DNA of 6,936 bases from NCBI GenBank assembly GCA_021820805.1, contig JAKADF010000177.1:1-6936 (forward strand), in the 5' to 3' direction. A model generated the notes under the pieces. The model did no database searches. It had not been told where the DNA came from and saw nothing but the letters and a program-made list of their open reading frames with translations. Position 1 is the stretch's first letter, and each line of letters begins with the position of its first letter. The stretch comes from Bacillota bacterium. Lineage in GTDB: Bacteria > Bacillota > Bacilli > Alicyclobacillales > Alicyclobacillaceae. The translations under genes and the position numbers were made by a program. Below, one piece after another: positions 1 through 4,505 of the stretch.

Positions 1-86
1 GGGCAAACCGTTATCCATGAGTTCAATTGTTTGTTTTGGAGTTTGTACATTTTAAACTTGTCATTATATTCAGTTGCCTCGTACAT
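1..86 (-). CDS. Possible 5' end of an unidentified leftward gene (truncated by window edge)
   Basis: Reading leftward from an ATG at 86-84 the frame stays open to the window edge (28 codons), starting MYEATEYNDKFKMYKLQ. The fragment is polar and rich in K, N, Q and Y, like the start of a soluble protein. A purine-rich stretch, GAGGCGAGAG (complement of 91-100), lies upstream and could be a ribosome binding site, although the GAGG core sits a little far from the ATG. I do not recognise the product. Against it, the opposite strand is also open here: from base 1 to a TAG near 133-135 it encodes a hydrophobic stretch that could instead be the tail of a membrane protein. The fragment is too short to choose firmly. 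Confidence 0.3.
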   Translation of the reverse strand, partial: MYEATEYNDKFKMYKLQNKQLNSWITVC

Positions 87-356
87 CGTTCTCTCGCCTC
101 ATATTAAAGTATTGTGCAACACAGTATCAGAATAGGCTTTGATAGATAATCTTTGACATCCTGATTAGGATAAACGATTTTTATACGATCCATTCGAATT
201 CAGAAAATAAAAAACTTTTTGTTGATATCTGTCGAATTATTATCCATAATTAGAACTGGTGTGACAACTTATCTGTTAGGTTTTTCTTCCGCTATAGAGT
301 GATGAGGATGTTCATATCGGTGCTGATTTTTAACTGTAAAGGGAAGGGGGTTCATA
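87..356. other. AT-rich intergenic region upstream of cheX
   Basis: No convincing gene is seen here on either strand. The stretch is AT-rich with scattered stops in all frames. It should contain the cheX promoter, but no clean sigma-A pair is visible. GTGACA at 261-266 resembles a -35 but is 26 bp from TATAGA at 293-298. CCGCTAT at 289-295 is one base from the sigma-D -10 core CCGATAT, which would suit a chemotaxis gene. However, the expected TAAA about 15 bp upstream is only TTAT, so this is not called. Confidence 0.5.
341..350 (+). promoter_or_regulatory. Ribosome binding site supporting the GTG start of cheX
   Basis: GGGAAGGGGG lies 6 nt before the GTG at 357. It is the only strong purine block nearby, so it fixes the non-ATG start. 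Confidence 0.75.
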
Positions 357-821
357 GTGACTACTGCAGTTTCTCCTGTCATTGCCGAATTTCTGAATGG
401 AACAATTCAAGCTGTTACAAATATAATCCCAATTCCCATATCTCTTGAGAAACCATCGCTTTTGAAAAGTAGGGTTGTGCAGTCTGAATTCGGCGTATTA
501 CTTGGGATAGCTGGTTCTGTTCCAGGGCAGCTCTTTATTCATGCTTCTAAGCAGGTGTTTGCTTCAATTGCAACAAATATGTATGGGATGGCATTAAGTG
601 ATGAAATGTTAGAGAGTTTTATTGGTGAGCTTGGAAACATGGTTGGCGGTAATTTGTGCACAAATGTATCTGCAACGGGTATTCATATTGAGATTACCCC
701 GCCTGCAGTATTAGTCGGCGAAACAAAATTGACTGGGTTTTCTGCCCCAGCTTTTCTAATACCACTTTCAATTATGGATGTTGGGAATCTTGATATTATA
801 CTTATCCTAAGTAATGAATGA
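357..821 (+). CDS. cheX: CheX-type chemotaxis phosphatase (CheY-P phosphatase family)
   Basis: A 154-residue protein of the CheC/CheX/FliY family, which hydrolyses phosphorylated CheY in the cytoplasm to reset the flagellar switch signal. The active-site signature S/D-x3-E-x2-N is visible as S87-x3-E91-x2-N94 in the helix ESFIGELGNMVGGN, followed about 21 residues later by the family's conserved proline (P115/P116). There is a single signature and no C-terminal CheD-binding extension, and the length is about the usual 150-160 residues. This fits CheX better than CheC, which normally has two signatures. The GTG start has a very good ribosome binding site. No other chemotaxis or flagellar genes lie in the window, so it appears as an orphan. 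The family call is solid; the partner response regulator is unknown. Confidence 0.85.
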   Translation: MTTAVSPVIAEFLNGTIQAVTNIIPIPISLEKPSLLKSRVVQSEFGVLLGIAGSVPGQLFIHASKQVFASIATNMYGMALSDEMLESFIGELGNMVGGNLCTNVSATGIHIEITPPAVLVGETKLTGFSAPAFLIPLSIMDVGNLDIILILSNE

Positions 822-856
822 TAAAATTCAACTATTAAATTGCTTTTGAGAGATAG

Positions 857-881
857 GGCGTGCAGGTTGGGATTGCACGCC
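857..881. terminator. Hairpin terminator between convergent cheX and thioesterase genes
   Basis: Perfect 8-bp inverted repeat GGCGTGCA (857-864) and TGCACGCC (874-881) with a 9-nt loop. On the + strand it is followed by GTTTGAATTTGTT, a modest T-rich tail, so it best serves cheX. On the - strand the tail is not T-rich. It lies in the 87-bp gap between two converging genes and may slow transcription from both sides. Confidence 0.7.
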
Positions 882-908
882 GTTTGAATTTGTTAACTTG
901 CAATCTAA

Positions 909-1382
909 TTACTCAATTTCGACTTGTGAATCAAATCGATGAACAGTACCGATGCACTGTGCAATCTTTTTGCTGTCTGTTCGAATGATAATTTCATAAA
1001 ACCCCGTACGATTAGCTAGATGGGACTCCATAGCTTCAGCGTACAATTCATCTCCGATATTCGCTTTTGCAAAGAATTGAATCGAAACCGTCATTCCCAC
1101 AGTTAAACGCCCGTGTGAATTAGAGGCTGCTGCAAGTGCATAATCTGCTAAGCTGAATAGAAAACCTCCGTGCGGGGCACCAGCAAAATTAAGTGTTTCG
1201 TCCGTCACAACTGCATTTGCAAGTGCGTATCCGGGTTTCACGTGCAAAAGCTTGAAGCCAAGCTTTTGTCCGTATGGGTCATTGCGAAATATATTAACGA
1301 GTTCCTCTGATACAAAGGCTTCAGACTGCCCTTTAATATCTTGTTGAGTATCTTCGTTTATGGTTTGTGAAAGTTGGCTCAA
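909..1382 (-). CDS. PaaI family hotdog-fold acyl-CoA thioesterase
   Basis: A 157-residue single hotdog-domain protein, expected to hydrolyse acyl- or aryl-CoA thioesters in the cytoplasm. The family motif is clear: GAPHGGFLFSLADYAL (residues 68-83) has the H71-G72-G73 turn at the start of the central helix and D80 at the catalytic acid position of PaaI-like enzymes. N88-S89-H90 ends that helix. The later strands (GMTVSIQFFAKANIGDELYAEA and NRTGFYEIIIRTD) match the usual hotdog sheet. The start is TTG at 1382-1380, chosen because GGAGG (complement of 1390-1394) lies 7 nt upstream. About 25 polar residues precede the domain. No phenylacetate-degradation genes are nearby, so the physiological substrate is not known and the symbol paaI is not assigned. 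It is monocistronic and divergent from fetAB. Confidence 0.85.
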   Translation of the reverse strand: MSQLSQTINEDTQQDIKGQSEAFVSEELVNIFRNDPYGQKLGFKLLHVKPGYALANAVVTDETLNFAGAPHGGFLFSLADYALAAASNSHGRLTVGMTVSIQFFAKANIGDELYAEAMESHLANRTGFYEIIIRTDSKKIAQCIGTVHRFDSQVEIE

Positions 1383-1389
1383 TCGTAGT

Positions 1390-1394
1390 CCTCC
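1390..1394 (-). promoter_or_regulatory. Ribosome binding site deciding the TTG start of the thioesterase
   Basis: CCTCC on the + strand (GGAGG on the coding strand), 7 nt before the TTG codon. No ATG or GTG with comparable support lies nearby. Confidence 0.7.
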
Positions 1395-1443
1395 AATCGT
1401 TCATACCTACCATCCTACTTTACACCATAGCCGCCCCATTTCG

Positions 1444-1481
1444 TTGATTTTGAATTGTTTATGGATGGTATGATATATCAT
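1444..1481 (+). promoter_or_regulatory. Candidate fetAB promoter overlapping a 12-bp palindrome
   Basis: Two sigma-A-like readings overlap: TTGATT (1444-1449) with TATGAT (1469-1474, 5 of 6 matches) at 19-bp spacing, or TTGAAT (1450-1455) with TATATC (1474-1479) at 18-bp spacing. The -10 region lies inside a perfect palindrome, ATGATATATCAT (1470-1481), which could be an operator or chance in AT-rich DNA. The region sits 45-82 bp upstream of fetA. Confidence 0.4.
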
Positions 1482-1525
1482 GCAAAATAAAGATTCTAAT
1501 TCGTGGATTGAGGTAGAAGGAAGTA

Positions 1526-2230
1526 ATGATACGGTTTAAGAATGTCTTTAAATCATTCGGGAATTCATCCGTGCTTAGTGGGATAACCGGTGAAATCGGT
1601 GCTGGCGAAATTTTAACTGTAGTAGGGCCTTCCGGCTCTGGGAAAAGTACGTTGCTTTCCTTGTGTAATTTACTCGCAACACCCGATTCGGGAGAAGTAT
1701 ATGTGAATGAAAAAGAAGTGCGAACATGGAATGTAAGGGAACTTCGGCGAGAAGTTGTGCTTGTTTTTCAGACTCCAACCATGTTTCCGGGCACTGTGCT
1801 CGAAAATATGGAGGTTGGTCTTCGTTTGCAAAATAAGACACTTCAAAATCCCGAAATGTACTTACAGAGTGTTGGCCTGTCAACAGATTTATTAACCAAA
1901 GAGGCGGAAGGTTTGTCTGGAGGACAAAAACAGAGAATTGCTTTAGCTCGGGTCCTAGTGAATTCTCCACGAGTATTACTGCTTGACGAAGTCACATCTG
2001 CGCTTGACCCATCAACGGCCAGGGAAGTGGAGGATTTTATACTGCGTGTTCATAAGCAAAATCAAATGACGATTGTTTGGGTTACGCATAACCTTGAACA
2101 AGCAAGACGAGTTGGCAATATGACTTGGCTCATCGTACAAGGGAAGTTGGTAGAGGCTCGGATGACAGAATGTTTTTTTGCTGATCCTAAGGAAGAAATT
2201 ACACAAAAATTTTTGTCTGGCGATATTTGA
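1526..2230 (+). CDS. fetA: ABC transporter ATP-binding protein, FetA (iron export) family
   Basis: A 234-residue ABC ATPase with all catalytic motifs: Walker A GPSGSGKST (34-42), Q-loop Q82, signature LSGGQ (130-134), Walker B VLLLDE (150-155) with catalytic E155, D-loop SALD (158-161) and H-loop H188. There is no membrane segment, so it acts as the cytoplasmic motor of the FetB permease encoded 15 nt downstream. In E. coli, FetA/FetB (YbbL/YbbM) export iron and increase resistance to oxidative stress. Close relatives in Bacillus are YjkA/YjkB-like. The assignment to this family rests mainly on the adjacent FetB, since ABC ATPases look alike. The ATG start has AGAAGGAAG (1515-1523) just upstream. 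Transcription probably starts in the 143-bp gap shared with the divergent thioesterase gene. Confidence 0.87.
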   Translation: MIRFKNVFKSFGNSSVLSGITGEIGAGEILTVVGPSGSGKSTLLSLCNLLATPDSGEVYVNEKEVRTWNVRELRREVVLVFQTPTMFPGTVLENMEVGLRLQNKTLQNPEMYLQSVGLSTDLLTKEAEGLSGGQKQRIALARVLVNSPRVLLLDEVTSALDPSTAREVEDFILRVHKQNQMTIVWVTHNLEQARRVGNMTWLIVQGKLVEARMTECFFADPKEEITQKFLSGDI

Positions 2231-2245
2231 GAGGTGTAACTTTGA

Positions 2246-2989
2246 ATGAGTATTGCGACACTTTCCTTCACTTTAGCATTTGTGGCGTTAGCTGTATTTT
2301 TGTCCTTATGGCTTAGGCTTGGCCTTGAGCGGGACATGATTGTCGCAACTATTCGGTCTACTATTCAACTTCTGATTGTTGGGTATGTGCTAAAAGTTGT
2401 CTTTGCACTGCAGGATCCGATTTTCATTGTAATCATGGTTACATTAATGATTGCTGTTGCAACACAAAACGCAAGTAAGAGAGGTAAAGGGATTTCGAAA
2501 ATTTGGTGGAGAGTTGCCATTGCAATTGGCACAACTGAAATTGTAACCCAAGGATTGCTGCTTGGACTTTTGGTTGTTCCTCCAACACCCCGCTATGTAA
2601 TTCCGATTAGTGGTATGATTATTGGCAATTCAATGGTGGCATCGGGATTATTTTTAAATCGCATGCAGTCAGAAGCACGCGGTCATAGGCAGGAGATTCT
2701 TACGATTTTATCTTTAGGCGGGACACCTAAGCAATCCATTATGACACATGTGAAGCAATCCATGCGTGCAAGTATGTTACCAACAATCGACAGCGCCAAA
2801 ACAATGGGCTTAGTTCAATTGCCAGGCATGATGACAGGACAAATCATTGCTGGAGCAGATCCGATACAGGCTGTACGCTATCAACTATTGATTGTATTTT
2901 CGATTATTGCTTCTGCCGCACTCACAAGCATAACTCTTGGCTATTTAACATATCCGAGACTATTCAACGAATACGAGCAACTCAAATAA
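2246..2989 (+). CDS. fetB: ABC transporter permease FetB (UPF0014 family, iron export)
   Basis: A 247-residue integral membrane protein of the UPF0014/FetB family. By eye there are about six hydrophobic spans: near 4-21, 37-54, 58-74, 90-111, 117-136 and 213-233. Family-characteristic stretches are R37-STIQLLIVGYVLK, IPISGMIIGNSMVASG (119-134), LSLGGTPKQS (155-164) and, most diagnostic, the cytoplasmic segment MLPTIDSAKTMGLVQLPGMM (177-196) that continues into TGQIIAGADPIQAVRYQ. It pairs with FetA to move iron, or possibly another metal, out of the cytoplasm. The start ATG follows directly after an in-frame TGA (2243-2245), so no longer protein is possible. The ribosome binding site GAGAGGTG (2229-2236) overlaps the end of fetA, which indicates coupled expression. 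Confidence 0.88.
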   Translation: MSIATLSFTLAFVALAVFLSLWLRLGLERDMIVATIRSTIQLLIVGYVLKVVFALQDPIFIVIMVTLMIAVATQNASKRGKGISKIWWRVAIAIGTTEIVTQGLLLGLLVVPPTPRYVIPISGMIIGNSMVASGLFLNRMQSEARGHRQEILTILSLGGTPKQSIMTHVKQSMRASMLPTIDSAKTMGLVQLPGMMTGQIIAGADPIQAVRYQLLIVFSIIASAALTSITLGYLTYPRLFNEYEQLK

Positions 2990-3124
2990 ACAATGGTTCA
3001 TTTATATTAGTAATTTTCTTAAATCATATAAATTTCTCTTGTAAAAAGCATTACAGACAGTTGCCTGCGGTTTGACATGGAGTGTTTTATTCACGGGGAA
3101 TAGCACTTAAGGCAGGTATAAATA
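2990..3124. other. Intergenic region between convergent fetB and the KOW-like gene
   Basis: No gene is seen. No clear rightward rho-independent terminator follows fetB: the AT-rich stretch after the stop lacks a stable hairpin. A TTGACA (3073-3078) is present, but no -10 sits at a usable distance. A short inverted repeat, GGTAT-AA-ATACC (3115-3126), abuts the leftward terminator. Confidence 0.5.
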
Positions 3125-3150
3125 CCCGCGCCGAATGAACTCGGCTCGGG
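3125..3150 (-). terminator. Terminator of the FNR-like/KOW-like operon
   Basis: Arms CCCGCGCCGA (3125-3134) and TCGGCTCGGG (3141-3150) form a 10-bp stem with one mismatch and a 6-nt loop. On the - strand the hairpin is followed by TATTTATACC, a moderately T-rich tail. It begins 12 nt after the TAG of the 62-codon gene. On the + strand the following bases (CAGCAAG) do not suit termination, so it is assigned to the leftward operon. Confidence 0.65.
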
Positions 3151-3161
3151 CAGCAAGTTGG

Positions 3162-3350
3162 CTAAAGTCGCGCATCCCATTTTGTGAAAATAAGATTTTG
3201 TTTTCGAAACACTTCTACTTTCTGGCTGTCTAACTGTACCGTATAACTATGCCCGATATACCAACCGCTGTGGATTTGAGTTATAACCCCATATTCTCCT
3301 TTATATTTGCCGTCTTTCACCATAACCTGGGCATGAAGCGGGAATTCCAT
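3162..3350 (-). CDS. Small KOW-like protein of unknown function
   Basis: A 62-residue protein. Residues 6-28 (HAQVMVKDGKYKGEYGVITQ) have the shape of a KOW motif: a hydrophobic strand, a G-x-Y-x-G turn and a following G-V/I strand, as in NusG and ribosomal L24-type SH3-like folds that bind RNA or proteins. The rest (SYTVQLDSQKVEVFRKQNL) reads as two further beta strands, so the whole is probably one small beta barrel. The gene is well supported: GAGGTGA (complement of 3357-3363) lies 6 nt before the ATG and a terminator follows the stop. It begins 41 nt after the FNR-like gene on the same strand, so the two are probably co-transcribed. There are no cysteines, no signal peptide and no membrane span. 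The exact family and function are not recognised. Confidence 0.72.
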   Translation of the reverse strand: MEFPLHAQVMVKDGKYKGEYGVITQIHSGWYIGHSYTVQLDSQKVEVFRKQNLIFTKWDARL

Positions 3351-3391
3351 ATTTCTTCACCTCAACTTCATAACAGACACTTTTTCATATT

Positions 3392-4099
3392 TCAAACTAC
3401 ACCAGACAATTTCTCTAGTGCCTGCCTGTCTCGAATCAGAATCTTCCTCTTACCTAGAAGGGAAATAACATCTTTTGATTCAAACTGAGCTAGTTTGCGA
3501 CTGAGTGTTTCAGGCGTGACACTAAGCAGTGATGCAAATTCTTTTTTTGCAACAGGCAGTTCTAATGTATTATGCATACCATGGTTTTCACTGAATAAAA
3601 GCAGTGTTTTCGCTAACCGCTTTTCCACGTCAAGAAGGCTGATAGTGCTGCCCCATTCATCTGCAAGACGCAGTTGATTACTAAGCGCAACAAGGAATTG
3701 GTATGTGATGTGCGGATTTTCTTGAAGCATAGCCCTTAAATCAGCACGATGAATATGGCAAACTACAGTTTCCTGAAGCGCTTCCGCATTTGTGTAATGA
3801 TGGCTCTCGTGAAACAAAGCGAATTGGCCATTAAAGTCTCCAGGGAACAAAAATCGTAAGACATGTTCCTTACCTGCATCAGAAAGCTTCGAGATTTTGA
3901 TTGCACCCTCATTTACAACGTACAGACCATCAGTTGGATCACCTTCGTGAAAAATATAGTCCCCTTTATGGTACTGTCGACGTTGAACTGTCTGCTGTAT
4001 CAGTTTAAACTCGGGTTCTTTTAAAGACTGGAACAAAGGAACAAGCCTTACACAATCGTTGTGGTTATCATTGCAGCAAGATGCTCCGCAATCGTGCAT
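3392..4099 (-). CDS. Crp/Fnr family regulator with N-terminal cysteine cluster (FNR-like, probable Fe-S sensor)
   Basis: A 235-residue DNA-binding regulator of the CRP/FNR superfamily. An N-terminal cysteine patch (C4, C8, C9, C16) precedes a cyclic-nucleotide-type beta roll (about 18-130, with KGDYIFHEGDPTDGLYVVNEGAIKI), a dimer helix (about 130-150) and a C-terminal winged HTH (about 155-230). C16 aligns with E. coli FNR C29, C8/C9 with C23, C4 with C20, and C114 (ETVVCHIHRADL) with C122. All four [4Fe-4S] ligands therefore have counterparts, although the spacing C-x3-CC-x6-C is not the E. coli C-x2-C-x5-C. The recognition helix TPETLSRKLAQFE has E197, S200 and R201, equivalent to FNR E209/S212/R213, which read TTGAT half-sites. 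The ATG start has GAGGAG (complement of 4108-4113) upstream. The gene is divergent from a metal ATPase operon with FNR-like boxes between them. Oxygen or redox sensing is inferred. Confidence 0.87.
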   Translation of the reverse strand: MHDCGASCCNDNHNDCVRLVPLFQSLKEPEFKLIQQTVQRRQYHKGDYIFHEGDPTDGLYVVNEGAIKISKLSDAGKEHVLRFLFPGDFNGQFALFHESHHYTNAEALQETVVCHIHRADLRAMLQENPHITYQFLVALSNQLRLADEWGSTISLLDVEKRLAKTLLLFSENHGMHNTLELPVAKKEFASLLSVTPETLSRKLAQFESKDVISLLGKRKILIRDRQALEKLSGVV

Positions 4100-4161
4100 C
4101 GTAATATCTCCTCACAGTTTGGAAGTTACAATAAGGATAAGGCATGTTGTAAAAAAATGAT

Positions 4162-4175
4162 TTGACTCTGATCAA
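4162..4175. promoter_or_regulatory. FNR-type box, distal copy (TTGAC-N4-ATCAA)
   Basis: TTGAC-TCTG-ATCAA matches the FNR consensus TTGAT-N4-ATCAA at 9 of 10 positions. It is centred 34 bp upstream of the second copy (about three helical turns) and 69-70 bp before the regulator's start codon. It could therefore serve autoregulation as well as the ATPase promoter. Candidate -10 sequences for the leftward regulator gene (TTATCC at 4140-4135 or TATTGT at 4133-4128) are weak. Confidence 0.6.
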
Positions 4176-4189
4176 GTTTCACAAGATTG

Positions 4190-4211
4190 CCTTGATTGAC
4201 TGGAATCAAGG
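4190..4211. promoter_or_regulatory. Perfect inverted repeat containing the proximal FNR-type box
   Basis: CCTTGATT (4190-4197) and AATCAAGG (4204-4211) form a perfect 8-bp inverted repeat with a 6-bp spacer. Nested within it, TTGAC-TGGA-ATCAA (4196-4209) repeats the half-sites and spacing of the distal box. The nested box is centred at 4202.5, about 41.5-44.5 bp before the predicted transcription start of the HMA/ATPase operon, the usual position for class II activation by FNR. Overlap of two possible registers (N4 and N8 between TTGAx/ATCAA halves) may be accidental or may allow two binding modes. Confidence 0.6.
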
Positions 4212-4231
4212 TGTTGCAACGAAGGTGGAAA

Positions 4232-4240
4232 TAGTATAAA
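4232..4240 (+). promoter_or_regulatory. -10 region of the HMA/ATPase operon promoter
   Basis: TATAAA (4235-4240) matches the sigma-A -10 at 5 of 6 positions; an overlapping alternative is TAGTAT (4232-4237). The best -35-like sequence, TTGCAA (4214-4219), is only 15 bp from TATAAA. The promoter would therefore be weak alone, as expected if it depends on an activator bound at the FNR-type box. Confidence 0.5.
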
Positions 4241-4270
4241 GGCAGGCGGAAGTCGATTAAAGGTGACACA

Positions 4271-4278
4271 AGAGGTGA
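4271..4278 (+). promoter_or_regulatory. Ribosome binding site deciding the start of the HMA protein
   Basis: AGAGGTGA lies 5 nt before the ATG at 4284. The upstream in-frame GTG at 4263 has only weak purines before it and would place this strong site inside the gene. Confidence 0.75.
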
Positions 4279-4283
4279 ACGAA

Positions 4284-4505
4284 ATGAAAACAGTAGCTTT
4301 TACATTAAATGGGCTCACATGTCCTAGCTGTACTTCGCATCTAGAGAGTTTTTTAAAAAAGATAAAAGGCGTTACGAATGTGCAGCTTCTATTTACTCTT
4401 GGCAGATTAAAAATTGAATATGACGAGAGTATTACTGATCCATCGTTTTTACTGAAGCGGATTGAACAAGCAGGTTATCATGCTCGGCAAGGAGCCGCGT
4501 CATGA
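4284..4505 (+). CDS. Free-standing HMA-domain metal-binding protein
   Basis: A 73-residue cytoplasmic protein made of a single heavy-metal-associated (HMA, ferredoxin-like) domain. The metal site GLTCPSC lies at residues 10-16 (C13 and C16), in the usual GMxCxxC position of CopZ-type chaperones and of ATPase N-terminal domains. The usual methionine is replaced by leucine. The remainder (SHLESFLKKIKGVTNVQLLF, then strand LKIEYDES, helix DPSFLLKRIEQAGY) follows the beta-alpha-beta-beta-alpha-beta order. The ATG at 4284 is preferred over the GTG at 4263, which would add seven residues. Its stop overlaps the ATPase start (ATGA, 4502-4505), so the two are translationally coupled. It probably delivers metal to, or regulates, the ATPase, which has no HMA domain of its own. 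A CxxC site binds soft or thiophilic metals in general; the metal is not determined. Confidence 0.85.
   Translation: MKTVAFTLNGLTCPSCTSHLESFLKKIKGVTNVQLLFTLGRLKIEYDESITDPSFLLKRIEQAGYHARQGAAS

Noticed and set aside
289..296. Sigma-D (flagellar) promoter for cheX
   Set aside because: The -10 core is close to CCGATAT, but the -35 TAAA is missing at the required spacing.
1575..1970. 131-codon open frame on the - strand inside fetA
   Set aside because: It lies antisense to a gene with complete ABC motifs, has no supported start, and its translation resembles no family.
2012..2337. Two - strand open frames (2012-2206 and 2062-2337) across the fetA/fetB junction
   Set aside because: Both are antisense to well-supported coding sequence and have no ribosome binding site or recognisable domain.
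3249..3677. + strand open frames (3249-3488 and 3495-3677) across the KOW-like and FNR-like genes
   Set aside because: They are shadows of the real - strand genes. Their translations show no domain, and the start signals are poor compared with the - strand genes.
4190..4211. The 8-bp inverted repeat as a transcription terminator or riboswitch stem
   Set aside because: It lies upstream of the likely promoter, has no T tract, and contains an FNR-type box, so an operator is the better explanation.
4263..4283. GTG at 4263 as the start of the HMA protein
   Set aside because: The ATG at 4284 has a much stronger, well-placed ribosome binding site, and the HMA fold starts right after it; the seven extra residues are not needed.
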